Positions 32,158-40,949 of a DNA stretch of 64,000 nt are shown here, piece after piece (position 1 is the first letter of the stretch; every line of letters begins with the position of its first letter). Position numbers and translations under genes: made by a program. The stretch lies in NCBI GenBank assembly GCA_019414345.1, contig DXMF01000021.1:1-64000 (forward strand). Reading direction: 5' to 3'. Under the pieces are notes generated by a model. That model worked only from the letters and a program-made list of their open reading frames with translations. It made no database searches and was not told the DNA's origin. Origin of the DNA: Collinsella sp. GTDB lineage: Bacteria > Actinomycetota > Coriobacteriia > Coriobacteriales > Coriobacteriaceae.

Positions 32158-32499
32158 CTACTCCCAGGCTCCCCATACATCAGGGCAATAACCGACGGTG
32201 GCCTTTTTGCCGTTGCGCACGATGGGCTCGGCCAGAACCTGCTGGTTCTCGAGCAGCTTGTCGAAGCGCTGGCTGGGGGTGAGGTGCTGGATGAGCGCGA
32301 GCGTCTCCTCGTCCTTGGCTTTGGGGTTGAGCAGCTTGTCGATGCCGCCGACCGCCTGCATCACGCTTGTGAGCTCGCCCTTGCTCATCTCCTTTTCCTT
32401 AAGGTCGATAAACTGCACCTTAATGCGGCGCTCCTTAAAATAACGCTGGGCCTTCTTGGTGTCGAAGGACTTTTTGGTACCGAAGATCTGCACGTTCAT
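32158..32499 (-). CDS. ArsC/Spx-family protein lacking the catalytic cysteine
   Basis: A 113-aa thioredoxin-fold protein of the arsenate reductase-like family. It begins MNVQIFGTKKSFDTKKAQRYF, where relatives usually have cysteine at the position of S11 (GTKKC-x-D-T). The remaining fold is conserved: KVQFIDLKEKEMSKGELTSV, the LLNPKAKDEE loop, and the cis-Pro region LAEPIVRNGKKATVGYCPD. With serine in place of the nucleophilic cysteine it cannot act as a typical arsenate reductase. It may have a regulatory or structural role. Confidence 0.8.
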   Translation of the reverse strand: MNVQIFGTKKSFDTKKAQRYFKERRIKVQFIDLKEKEMSKGELTSVMQAVGGIDKLLNPKAKDEETLALIQHLTPSQRFDKLLENQQVLAEPIVRNGKKATVGYCPDVWGAWE

Positions 32500-32684
32500 G
32501 TATTTGTTCCGCCGTTCTAACGAACGGCGGTCACATCGACGCTGCAAAGCCATCTGATGGGCAATCTGCCTTTCAATCGTCGGGCGCGGGCAAAAGCCCA
32601 GCGCCCTCCTCTTTCAAGGCACCTTTCCTCATCAGCTGGCTTTTCGCTGACATTGATAGAGCATCGAGGTGACCACCGCTGGAC

Positions 32685-33308
32685 TTATCGAATAAAGTTG
32701 GTGCGCGCGCGATCGGCCTGGGGGGCTTCGATGCCGGCGGCCTTTCCCGCCTCGATGCAACGCAGCAGCCAGGCCATGTTTTTGCCGATATTGCGCATGG
32801 TGGCAAGGCCCTCGGCGTCTTGGGCGGCCTCGCCCGGCATGGCGCCAAAGACGTTGTTCCAGTAGGTGGACGCTACCACGGGCATCTGGTTGATGGTGAA
32901 GTACTTGTTGAGCACATCGAAGGTGGTCGACGTGCCGCCGCGACGGGCGACGGCGACTGCGGCGCCGGGTTTGTGCTCAAAGGCATGCCCGCCTGCATAG
33001 AAGGCGCGATCGAGGGCCGAAAGGATGCGGCCGCTGGGGTGCGCGTAGTAGACGGGCGAGCCAAAGACAAAACCGTCGGCCTGCTCGGCGGCAGCGATGA
33101 GCTCGTTCACCACGTCATCGTCAAAGGTGCAGCGACCGCCAAGTTTGCCACACTGGCCGCAACCGATGCAATCGCGAATGGGCTTGGCGCCCAGCTGAAA
33201 CATCTCGGTATCAATGCCTTCGGCATTGAGCTGCTCGGCGACCTCGGCGAGTGCGCGGGCGGTGTTGCCGTTTGCCTTGGGACTGCCATTGACCAAAAGA
33301 ACCTTCAT
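32685..33308 (-). CDS. NADPH-dependent FMN reductase / iron-sulfur flavodoxin family
   Basis: A 207-aa flavoprotein. The FMN phosphate loop is VNGSPKANGNTA near the N-terminus. Four cysteines (CIGCGQCGKLGGRC) resemble the iron-sulfur-binding site in ISF-type flavodoxins. GFVFGSPVYYAHPSGRILSALDRAFY covers the flavin-ring region. It probably moves electrons between NAD(P)H and small redox partners or reduces quinones. The ATG at 33308 follows AGAGGGAG. Confidence 0.85.
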   Translation of the reverse strand: MKVLLVNGSPKANGNTARALAEVAEQLNAEGIDTEMFQLGAKPIRDCIGCGQCGKLGGRCTFDDDVVNELIAAAEQADGFVFGSPVYYAHPSGRILSALDRAFYAGGHAFEHKPGAAVAVARRGGTSTTFDVLNKYFTINQMPVVASTYWNNVFGAMPGEAAQDAEGLATMRNIGKNMAWLLRCIEAGKAAGIEAPQADRARTNFIR

Positions 33309-33642
33309 CACAAACTCCCTCTGCTGTTGGTGACTTCTGCAGAGGATTATCGCACGAGCGGGCGGATGGCGTGGGGCGCGATGCCGGCCCCGAGGGCCCA
33401 CGGCAGGCTCGCCCACCAGGTACGTGCGGGATACGGTCCAGAGGATGTTGGAGTGCGGGGCCTCGTGCGAGCAGATTGTAAGGGGTCTGGGCGGGTCGTC
33501 CTCGATGGCGAGCTTTGAGGTCTTGGAAGGCGGGCTGCTGCGGAGGCTATGATTAATACTAAGGCGGTTGCTATCGAGTAATTCACACTTGGTTTGATTC
33601 GATTGTGAACGCGCAGCTAGGACGGAAAGCAAAGGAAGTTCT
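33309..33642. other. Intergenic region with possible decayed coding sequence
   Basis: About 330 nt between the FMN reductase gene and a low-GC membrane-protein gene. On the minus strand two frames hold coherent-looking short stretches (SNILWTVSRTYL in one, SLPWALGAGIAPHAIRPLV in the next) that would join if a frameshift were allowed. No start codon, ribosome site or intact gene is seen, so it may be a relic, but this is weak. Confidence 0.2.
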
Positions 33643-33963
33643 ATGGAAACAGAGGATGCTGTCTGCTTGATAACTTCGATTGCCCTGATTCTTCTTTCAA
33701 TCCAATACAGAAGAGGAAGATGGCTCAGCTCAATTGCTGGATATGATGTCACAAAAAGGGAGAGCGGGATTGATATACGCCCTTACGCAAAGTTGATTTC
33801 TTCTGTGACGTTATGGATGGGGCTGCTGTTTTTCTTGTGGGCGGTAGAGGGCTGGGTGCGCGATTGGAATACCAGTGTTTTTGAAGTTTTGGTTCTACTT
33901 CTGTTCAGCTTGGCCTCTTTGTCGTTCGTGCGGCTCGTTAGGTTTGTGTTTATGAGGCGATAG
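33643..33963 (+). CDS. Small membrane protein (DUF3784-like)
   Basis: A 106-aa protein with three TM segments (CLITSIALILLSIQY, YAKLISSVTLWMGLLFFLWAVEGW, VFEVLVLLLFSLASLSFVRLVRF). The intervening SSIAGYDVTKRESGIDIRPYAKLIS resembles the IAGYNT-K pattern of DUF3784/SdpI-type proteins, where the cytoplasmic loop is conserved. The gene is AT-richer than its neighbours, suggesting recent arrival. ATG follows AAAGGAAG. Function unknown; some relatives are immunity proteins to peptide toxins. Confidence 0.55.
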   Translation: METEDAVCLITSIALILLSIQYRRGRWLSSIAGYDVTKRESGIDIRPYAKLISSVTLWMGLLFFLWAVEGWVRDWNTSVFEVLVLLLFSLASLSFVRLVRFVFMRR

Positions 33964-33977
33964 CCAGCGGAAGCGGG

Positions 33978-34178
33978 ATGGACGACAAAATGGACCAATA
34001 CAGCCAATTGTCAAAAGAATTTGATAGGGTTGGCTTAACAGATTTACTCGAGGGCATATCCGTGGCGGGGGATAGGTTTTATGTTGTTGAGCACTTATTT
34101 GCATCGGGTGAAGGAAACCAAGAGTATCGAAAACGGTGCCCCCGGGCCCCGGGAGGGACTGCGGGGGCGTTCGGCTAA
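33978..34178 (+). CDS. Hypothetical short protein in low-GC islet
   Basis: A 66-aa frame (MDDKMDQYSQLSKEFDRVGL and on) with GGAAGCGGG upstream, 14 nt after the membrane protein gene. The first 45 residues have amphipathic character (LTDLLEGISVAGDRFYVVEHLF), while the last 20 read through GC-rich sequence and look like non-coding tail. It may be the truncated N-terminus of a larger protein. No family is recognised. Confidence 0.35.
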   Translation: MDDKMDQYSQLSKEFDRVGLTDLLEGISVAGDRFYVVEHLFASGEGNQEYRKRCPRAPGGTAGAFG

Positions 34179-34249
34179 CTGCGGGTACGACCTATTTGCT
34201 CAATGTGTTCGGTTGAGATCGGAAATTAGCCATCATGCGCCCCACGACG

Positions 34250-35779
34250 CTAGTCCAGCTTGGTGCCCGGTACTTGCGGCGCCTCTTTAAGCAGCGCTTT
34301 GAGCTCGTTCAAAATGGAAACGGGCTGTCGGTCGACGGCATCTAGATGAAGTGTGGCCACACGAATGGGCGGCTGATATTCAAATGAGCCAAAGAGTACG
34401 GGCGACCCCAAGAACCGCTCGATTTCTTCTGCGATCGCGTCGGTCTCTTCGGGATCAAGGTCATCGAAAAGCGCCACGAACATCGGTCCGGTCGAGCGGA
34501 ACAGACGGCCCTTGCCGCGCGAACAGTCCATGAGGCAGGCGGCACTTTCTGCCAAAACGCGGTCGCCCGCATCAAAGCCAAAGCGGGCATTGACCTTGGC
34601 GATGTCGTCGATTTTGATGGCGACCAGGCCTGCCTTGCGCGCCACGCGACGCATTTCGCCAATGGCGTTGACCAGGGCGTGGATATCGCCCAGGCCGGTC
34701 ACGGAATCGGTCGTATCCGCCAAGCTTCGGTTGATGATAATGCCCACATACATGTTGGGCTCGGTTTCGGTGCTATCCAAGCGGTAGCCCGTACACTCGC
34801 ACAGCGCATATTTACCAGCGGTATTCATGACGCGATACTGCATGTAATGGAAGTGCCACGCGCCGTTTACCACCATATCGAGCTCGCTGCGCACGTTGTC
34901 GCGGTCCTCGGGGTGAACGCGGGCGAGCCACATATCGAGCGAGTTATAGGGATGCTGGGAGGGCAGGTCAAAATCGCGCACGGCATTAATCGACCATTGC
35001 GATTCGCCGGTATCGAGGTTAAGGATAAACGGATAGCGCGTCTCGGAGCTCATGGAGATCGCTTGGAACACCCGGTCGTTGCAGGGAGGCTGATCGGCGA
35101 TCGGGCGCATGGATGCGTCGTTTTCCTTCGGCTGCTGCACACGGTGCATGAGCTTGTAGCGATACATTTTGCGGTCGGCGTCCATGGTCATCTGGCGACG
35201 CGTATCGCCAGCGAGTGGGTCGACGCGCGAGCAGCCAAAGCTAAAGCTAGCGATCATGGGCGCTTTGCCGCCCGATGTTGCCTCGATAAGGTCGGTGCGC
35301 GTCCGCTCCAGGCGCTGCTCGAGTTCGGCTTCATCTGTCGTGGGGGATACGAGTACAAATTCGTCTCCACCGATACGGAACAGCAGGTCATTGGGTTCCA
35401 TTGTCTCGGTGAGTGCACGGCAGATGCTCAGGATGTAGCGATTGCCCTCGGTGTGGCCAAACGTATCGTTGCAATGCTTAAGGCGATCGATATCGATATA
35501 AGCGCAGGTGAAGGGGGTGCCTTTGTGCCAAAGCAGCTCGGCATAACGGTGGAGTCCAGCACGGTTGCCAAGATTGGTGAGCGAATCGATATAGGCGCCG
35601 CGCTCAAGCAGCTCGCGTTCTTGCTGCAGGATGGCAAATGTCTTCTGTAGCTGCTCGCCGATGGCGCACAGCTCCGTGGGCAGCGCGGCAACATCGAGCT
35701 CGGCGGTCGAGACCCCGTTCGCAAGTCGCTGAAGATAGGCAATGATCGATTGCTCGCCCAGGCGATACGACTCGTTCAT
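34250..35779 (-). CDS. GGDEF-PAS cyclic-di-GMP regulator with second degenerate GGDEF
   Basis: A 509-aa signalling protein. The first GGDEF domain (residues ~70-215) has LTNLGNRAGLHRYAELL and the intact active site RIGGDEFVLV, so it can make cyclic-di-GMP. A PAS_3-type domain follows (residues ~230-360: DTGESQWSINAVRDFDLP, WLARVHPEDRDNVRSELD, MQYRVMNTAGKYAL). A second GGDEF-like domain comes after it but is degenerate (FRSTGPMFVALF in place of the GGDEF core). There is no TM helix, so sensing would be cytoplasmic. It is tandem with a larger related protein upstream, 126 nt away. Confidence 0.85.
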   Translation of the reverse strand: MNESYRLGEQSIIAYLQRLANGVSTAELDVAALPTELCAIGEQLQKTFAILQQERELLERGAYIDSLTNLGNRAGLHRYAELLWHKGTPFTCAYIDIDRLKHCNDTFGHTEGNRYILSICRALTETMEPNDLLFRIGGDEFVLVSPTTDEAELEQRLERTRTDLIEATSGGKAPMIASFSFGCSRVDPLAGDTRRQMTMDADRKMYRYKLMHRVQQPKENDASMRPIADQPPCNDRVFQAISMSSETRYPFILNLDTGESQWSINAVRDFDLPSQHPYNSLDMWLARVHPEDRDNVRSELDMVVNGAWHFHYMQYRVMNTAGKYALCECTGYRLDSTETEPNMYVGIIINRSLADTTDSVTGLGDIHALVNAIGEMRRVARKAGLVAIKIDDIAKVNARFGFDAGDRVLAESAACLMDCSRGKGRLFRSTGPMFVALFDDLDPEETDAIAEEIERFLGSPVLFGSFEYQPPIRVATLHLDAVDRQPVSILNELKALLKEAPQVPGTKLD

Positions 35780-35905
35780 GATGGATAACCTCCTTGGGCA
35801 CAACAGTGGTTTGCATCATATCCCCAATTCGGTTTGGATTGGGGGCATAAGTTAGCCAATGGGGACAAGCGCCCCTTCGGCGGTATCGTTTTGCGCGCGA
35901 GCGTA

Positions 35906-38623
35906 TCAGTTTTTGTTACCGCCATCGAGCAATGCCTCAAAATCCTTTGCCTGCATGGGGCGGTAGTAGAGGAAGCCCTGAGCGTAGTGGGCACCCATTT
36001 GGAGCAGCATGTTCGCCTGCTCGTTTGTCTCGACGCCTTCGATTACAACGGGCAGATGGAGCGATTGCGCCATCTCGAGCATTGATGAAACGATTTGCGC
36101 GCTACGGCTTTGATCGCGGTCGGTGGGCACAAACGTGCGATCAAGCTTGATGACGTCGACGTTGACGTTCTTGAGCATCGCGAGCGTAGACTGGCCGGTG
36201 CCAAAATCGTCCATGTAGGTCGAGAAACCGCGAGTGTGTAGGTCGGCCGTCAGCTTATCCACGGCCTCGGACTCTCCCGTATAAGCCGTCTCGGTGATCT
36301 CAATGCGCATGAGCTCGGGCGGTAGGTTGTATTGGGCGGCAAGCGCCCCCATATGCTCGGCGACGTCGCAGGCAAGGATATCCACGCGCGACACATTGAG
36401 CGAGATCGGAACTACGCGCAGCCCTCGATCGATGCACTCACGCAGCCACGAGGCGACGCCCTGCCAAACATATTTGTCGAGCGTCACCACAAAACCGCTT
36501 TCCTCGAGAGCGGGGATAAAGGTGGTAGGTGAAATGAGGGAGCCATCCTTGTCAATCCAGCGTGTGAGCGCCTCGGCGCCAACGATCTCGCCGGTTTCCA
36601 TGTCGACCTGGGGCTGCAAGTAGTAGGTAATGCGGCCGTTTGAGAGCGCATACTGGAATTCGGTCAGCGTGCGGTGGAACGCGATTTCGTGTTCGTATTC
36701 CTCGGGGCGGAAAATGGCAATGCGCTCCTTAAAGTCGTTTTTTGCGCGCCGATTGGTAAACATGGCCTTGGCCTGCGCATCGATGGTGATTTCCTCGTTG
36801 GAGTCGATGGGGTAGACGCCCATGGACGGCCAGAAGCCCACGCCGTCATCATGCTTGGCCACGGCCTGGCGAATGCGGCTATAGATCTGATGGACGGTGT
36901 CGTGTTCAAAGGGGATGAGTACGCAAAAATCGTCTTGGCCCCAGTACCCTGCGACGCCCATGGCGGCATTCTCGATGTCCTTGAGAACCGTGCCCACATC
37001 GGCGAGTACGCGGTCGCCCTCGGCCTGTCCGTGCCATTCGTTGAACAGTCGCATGTGCCCCATATCGACGGTGGCGATACACCAGGCGCCGTTGCGCCTT
37101 GTCTCGAGAAATTCGTTGGCGCGGCGCATAAACTCGCTGGGTCGATAGAGACCCGTGAGCGGATCGATGCGTTCGGCGATGGCGCTTTTGCGCTCCACCT
37201 CGGGTATGGGGAGGCTGTCGTTGGGAACAAGCCCGCCGGCCGTGCGAATGCGACGGTCGAGTTCGCCTAAAACGGCGGCCGTTTGATTGGTCAGGTGCTC
37301 GTAAAAGGCCGGAACGACAAGACAGACGGGGGTAATAGTGTCGCCCGCGATTCGAACGGGAGCGAAAACGGCCTCTTTGAGATGTTGGATCAGTTGCTCG
37401 AATGCTTCGTGATCCAAATTGTTGCTAAGCACGACGAACTGGGCGTTGCGTGAACGGAAGACGCGACTCCTGCCGCGAGTAATCGACAGCATGCGGCCTG
37501 CGTATTCGGCGAGCATGTTGTCGACGGCCTCGGCCCCGTAGAGCTCGTTGAGCTTTGCCGTGCCGCGAACGCGCACTGCTATAAGCCCCGTCTCGCAACG
37601 GTCGCGACGGCAGGCATCGATAGCGTTGATCAGCGTGCGCTGCGTTCCGAGACCCGTGGCGGCGTCGACGGTCTCGGCAAGCGAGTGGTTGACGAGCTCG
37701 CCGACATAGAGCGAGGGGACATTTCCGTCGCCGTCGATACGAAACCCGCGAGCACGGCCGAGGATGTAATCGCCGGCGGCATTGCGCACGCGGTACTGCA
37801 TGACGTGACGATGTTTGGAGCCGTCATAGATTTGGTCGATGTCGTTGGTATAGGCCTCAAGGTCATCGGGATGGACACGCGTTTTCCAATAATCGTGACA
37901 GTTGTCTATATGCTCCGAAGGAAGACCAAGATCGCGCAAGGCGCCTTGTGACCAAAGGGTTCGATGTTTGTCCAAGTTCTCGATAAAGAAATAGCGGCCT
38001 TCGTTGAGCATCGAAAGGGCGTCGAAAATTCGATCGCTTATTTCGAAGTCGTCGGTGTGGGCTTGTGCGATATTGCGTCGATCAAGGTGCACGGCATGAC
38101 GTAGCTTGTAGTCGTACATGCGATGGTCGGCATCGTTCGTCAAGCGATTGGGGGCTTCGCCCAGGGCGGGGTCGGCGTGTGCCACTCCGTAGCTAAACGA
38201 GTGGGGCATCTCGGAATCGTTGTTTTTGAGCAGGATCGTTCGGCAGTGTTCCAGACGTTCGGCGAGGTCGTCCTCGGTTGCAATCGTAGATAGGATGGCA
38301 AACTCGTCGCCGCCTATGCGAAACGCCGCCTCGTCCACTTTCATATACAGCTTGAGATAGAGACTTACCTGCAAGATGTAGCGGTTGCCCTCGTCATGGC
38401 CAAAGACGTCGTTGCAGTGCTTGAGATTGTCGATATCGATGAACGCCATGGTAACGGGGGCGTCCTGCTCCCAGAGCTCCTCGAGGGAACGGGCAAAGCC
38501 GCCACGGTTGCCAAGCCCGGTAAGCTGGTCGGTAAAGGCGGTCCTGATCAGATCGTCCTGACGCTCCAGAAGGTCACGGATGGTCTTTTCGAGCGTTTCG
38601 GTATTATTGCTGGCGTTATCCAT
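35906..38623 (-). CDS. GGDEF-PAS-GGDEF-GGDEF-EAL cyclic-di-GMP protein
   Basis: A 905-aa protein with an intact first GGDEF (RIGGDEFAIL), then a PAS_3-like domain (ALRDLGLPSEHID, WKTRVHPDDLEAYTND). Two further GGDEF-like domains follow, both degenerate (FRSRNAQFVVL; YWGQDDFCVLI). The C-terminal EAL domain keeps the catalytic set: EALTRW, SLNVSR, EITETAY, DDFGTG, IKLDR, VIEGVE and QGFLYY. It can therefore probably both make and degrade cyclic-di-GMP. The first half is clearly homologous to the smaller neighbour, implying duplication. No TM helices are evident. Confidence 0.88.
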   Translation of the reverse strand: MDNASNNTETLEKTIRDLLERQDDLIRTAFTDQLTGLGNRGGFARSLEELWEQDAPVTMAFIDIDNLKHCNDVFGHDEGNRYILQVSLYLKLYMKVDEAAFRIGGDEFAILSTIATEDDLAERLEHCRTILLKNNDSEMPHSFSYGVAHADPALGEAPNRLTNDADHRMYDYKLRHAVHLDRRNIAQAHTDDFEISDRIFDALSMLNEGRYFFIENLDKHRTLWSQGALRDLGLPSEHIDNCHDYWKTRVHPDDLEAYTNDIDQIYDGSKHRHVMQYRVRNAAGDYILGRARGFRIDGDGNVPSLYVGELVNHSLAETVDAATGLGTQRTLINAIDACRRDRCETGLIAVRVRGTAKLNELYGAEAVDNMLAEYAGRMLSITRGRSRVFRSRNAQFVVLSNNLDHEAFEQLIQHLKEAVFAPVRIAGDTITPVCLVVPAFYEHLTNQTAAVLGELDRRIRTAGGLVPNDSLPIPEVERKSAIAERIDPLTGLYRPSEFMRRANEFLETRRNGAWCIATVDMGHMRLFNEWHGQAEGDRVLADVGTVLKDIENAAMGVAGYWGQDDFCVLIPFEHDTVHQIYSRIRQAVAKHDDGVGFWPSMGVYPIDSNEEITIDAQAKAMFTNRRAKNDFKERIAIFRPEEYEHEIAFHRTLTEFQYALSNGRITYYLQPQVDMETGEIVGAEALTRWIDKDGSLISPTTFIPALEESGFVVTLDKYVWQGVASWLRECIDRGLRVVPISLNVSRVDILACDVAEHMGALAAQYNLPPELMRIEITETAYTGESEAVDKLTADLHTRGFSTYMDDFGTGQSTLAMLKNVNVDVIKLDRTFVPTDRDQSRSAQIVSSMLEMAQSLHLPVVIEGVETNEQANMLLQMGAHYAQGFLYYRPMQAKDFEALLDGGNKN

Positions 38624-38942
38624 ACTGTAAGCGGCTTTCTGAGGTCGGGGCGGATTGCGTCGGGCGAGCTCGTTGTGCACATGCGTTGCTGCTCAACGCC
38701 TTGCGTGTTTCCAAGCCCCCGCCTTGCTGCGTCGTTGGGTTTATTTGTCGGTTCGTGCTCTCGGCTGATAACTACTGAGTAGTATAAACAAGTGTATGGA
38801 ATTATGAAGGGGTGCCCATGTTGCGGGCGGCCATTATTCGCCAAACGGTAACGCGACGATGTTCGATGAAAATGCGACTGAGACGATATTTGTTGATGGG
38901 TATACTTGTTCCGTTTTAAAACGCAGGAACGGAGATGGTCGC

Positions 38943-39812
38943 ATGGCACAGTCAAATATGACGCGCACGGTGGGGCTGGCGCTCGAGGGAGGCGGCTACC
39001 GCGGTATGTATACGGCGGGCGTGCTCGACGTTTGGATGGAGCGCGGTTTGACCTGCGACCATATGGTGGGCGTCTCGGCGGGCGCGGCGTTTGGCTACAA
39101 CTTTAAATCGCGCCAGATTGGCCGCGCCATTCGCTACAACAAGGCCTATTGTGCCGACAAGCGCTATGCGAGCGTGACGAGCTGGCTGCGAACCGGTGAT
39201 ATGTTCAATGCCGAGTTTGCCTATCACGAGGTGCCTATCGAGCGCGATCCTATCGACCTGGAGGCATATCGCGCCTGCCCTATGCGGTTTACGTGCGTAT
39301 GTACCGATCTTAAGACGGGGCAGGCCGTCTACCATGACCTGCCCTATGGCGACGAGCGCGATATCGAGTGGATCCGGGCGTCATCGGCAATTCCGGTGGC
39401 AACACGGCCAGTTGCCATTGAGGGTCGTAAGTACTTGGATGGCGGTGTTGCCGATTCCATCCCCAGCGCTTGGCTGTTTGCGCAGGGCTATGACCGCAAC
39501 GTGGTGGTGCTGACACAGCCGGCGGGCTTTGTAAAGCAGCCCAATAGCGTGATGCCTATGCTGCGTCGCGTGTATCGTCACTATCCGGAGTTTGTTGCGG
39601 CGCTTGAGCATCGGCACGAGGTCTACAATGCCACGCTCGATGACCTGGCGCGTCGCGAGGCCGCTGGCGAGATCTTTGTGGTGCGGCCGAGCGAATCGGT
39701 GAAGGTGCCGTCGCTGTGTCGCGAGCCCGATGAGCTTGAGCGCATCTATCAGATTGGCCGTCGCGATGCGGAGGCGACGTTGCCCGCGCTGGAAGCGTAT
39801 CTGGCGGGGTAG
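38943..39812 (+). CDS. Patatin-like phospholipase (YjjU/RssA-type)
   Basis: A 289-aa esterase of the patatin fold. The oxyanion loop is LALEGGGYRGMYTAG, the nucleophile motif GVSAG (GxSxG), and the catalytic Asp in YLDGGVADSIP. VGLALEGGGYRG near the N-terminus is typical of the bacterial YjjU family. It probably hydrolyses lipid acyl groups; the substrate is unknown. The ATG at 38943 follows GGAGATGG. A TATACT-like -10 lies upstream. Divergent from the large GGDEF-EAL gene. Confidence 0.87.
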   Translation: MAQSNMTRTVGLALEGGGYRGMYTAGVLDVWMERGLTCDHMVGVSAGAAFGYNFKSRQIGRAIRYNKAYCADKRYASVTSWLRTGDMFNAEFAYHEVPIERDPIDLEAYRACPMRFTCVCTDLKTGQAVYHDLPYGDERDIEWIRASSAIPVATRPVAIEGRKYLDGGVADSIPSAWLFAQGYDRNVVVLTQPAGFVKQPNSVMPMLRRVYRHYPEFVAALEHRHEVYNATLDDLARREAAGEIFVVRPSESVKVPSLCREPDELERIYQIGRRDAEATLPALEAYLAG

Positions 39813-39820
39813 GGGCCACG

Positions 39821-39870
39821 GCGGAAAGCACATCCCAGAATGGACGTCCAAACTGGGATGCGCTTTCCGC
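39821..39870. repeat. 18-bp inverted repeat around a 10-bp palindrome
   Basis: GCGGAAAGCACATCCCAG and its inverse (one mismatch) flank AATGGACGTCCAAA, whose centre TGGACGTCCA is itself palindromic. It lies between convergent patatin and thiE genes and may work as a bidirectional terminator or REP element. Confidence 0.65.
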
Positions 39871-39912
39871 TATTGAAGATATGAGGCTGCGAATCAGCTG
39901 TTCGGCCTATGC

Positions 39913-40608
39913 CTATGCCTGCTGCCAGGTGTCGACGAGCTCCTTGGCCGCGGCGTAGGGATCATCGGCGCTGCAGACGGCGCTCACCACAAAGAAGCCG
40001 TCGACGCCGGTGGCCTTAAGCTGCGGCAGGTCGGCCGTCTTGACGCCGCCGCCCACCACGATGGGCACGGGGCTTGCCGCGTGGAGTGCGGCCAGGTCCT
40101 CAAAGCTTTTGGTGATGATAGAGCCATCGGCCGCGCGTCCGCAGTCGCGCTTGGTCTCGGTCTCGTGGAGCGGGCCGATGCCAAGGTAGTCGACCAAACT
40201 CATGTCGGCGGTCTTGACGTACTCGAGCATCTCCTCGCAACGGGCCGAAAGGCCCACGATGGCATCGGGGCCCAAAAGTTTGCGGCAGACCTCGACGGGA
40301 ATATCGCTCTGGCCCACGTGCACGCCGTCGACAGCAATGCCCTGCTCGCGCGCGGCGAGTACGCAGTCCAGGCGGTCGTCGATCAGCAAAGCGACCTGAC
40401 CGGTCTTGCCAGCCTGTGCGATTGCCTGCGCGGCGCCGCCGGTCAGCGCGATGATCTCGCGGGCGCTTGCCACCTTGGAGCGCACCTGGATGCAGGTAAA
40501 GCCGGCATCGAGTGCCTGGGCCACCACATCGCCCACGGGGCGCCCGAGCGTGTTTTCGGGGCCGAGTACCAGATAGGCCGAGATATCAAGGTTGTCGCGG
40601 ATGCTCAT
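39913..40608 (-). CDS. thiE: Thiamine-phosphate synthase
   Basis: TIM-barrel enzyme of 231 aa that joins hydroxymethylpyrimidine diphosphate and thiazole phosphate to thiamine phosphate. Motifs in order: QVRSKVASAREII, LLIDDRLDCVLA, GVHVGQSDIPVEVCRKLLG, VGLSARCEEML, DYLGIGPLHETETKRD and IVVGGGVKTADL. The Gly-rich phosphate loop and Asp/Lys positions match ThiE. It is the last gene of the thiM operon. Its ATG overlaps the stop codon of the preceding thiamine-binding protein gene by 4 nt. Confidence 0.93.
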   Translation of the reverse strand: MSIRDNLDISAYLVLGPENTLGRPVGDVVAQALDAGFTCIQVRSKVASAREIIALTGGAAQAIAQAGKTGQVALLIDDRLDCVLAAREQGIAVDGVHVGQSDIPVEVCRKLLGPDAIVGLSARCEEMLEYVKTADMSLVDYLGIGPLHETETKRDCGRAADGSIITKSFEDLAALHAASPVPIVVGGGVKTADLPQLKATGVDGFFVVSAVCSADDPYAAAKELVDTWQQA

Positions 40609-40946
40609 CGTGCTTCCTCCTGCTTTTTGATCTGTGCTTCCATGCGCTCGAGTTTGCCGGTCATGGTGTCGGTAAATCCGGGTCGAATATCGGCTTTGAG
40701 CACGACTTCGGTGCGGATGCCCTTGCTCGCCAACACAAAGGTCGCGTCGCGCACGACCTGCATGACCTCGTCCCAGTCGCCCTCGATCTCGGTGAACATC
40801 GAGGTGGTGCGGTTGGGAAGGCCGCTCTCGCGAATGACACGCACGACCTCGGCGACCTCGGCGGACAGCTCATCGCCGGTACCGCATGGGGCGATGGCCA
40901 CGGCGACGAGTGTGTTCATGCCGGCATCGGTTGCGGGCTCGGACAT
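40605..40946 (-). CDS. Thiamine-binding protein, MTH1187/YkoF family
   Basis: A 113-aa ferredoxin-like protein of the DUF77/MTH1187 family, whose members bind thiamine or a precursor (YkoF in B. subtilis). Conserved elements are VAVAIAPCGTGDELSAEVAEVVRVI, TSMFTEIEGDWDEVM, and the C-terminal RTEVVLKADIRPGF. It sits between thiM and thiE in one operon under a TPP riboswitch. The role is probably thiazole or pyrimidine handling, or transport. A short Ala/Asp start (MSEPATDAGMNT) leaves the exact ATG uncertain. Confidence 0.82.
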   Translation of the reverse strand: MSEPATDAGMNTLVAVAIAPCGTGDELSAEVAEVVRVIRESGLPNRTTSMFTEIEGDWDEVMQVVRDATFVLASKGIRTEVVLKADIRPGFTDTMTGKLERMEAQIKKQEEAR

Positions 40947-40949
40947 GGC

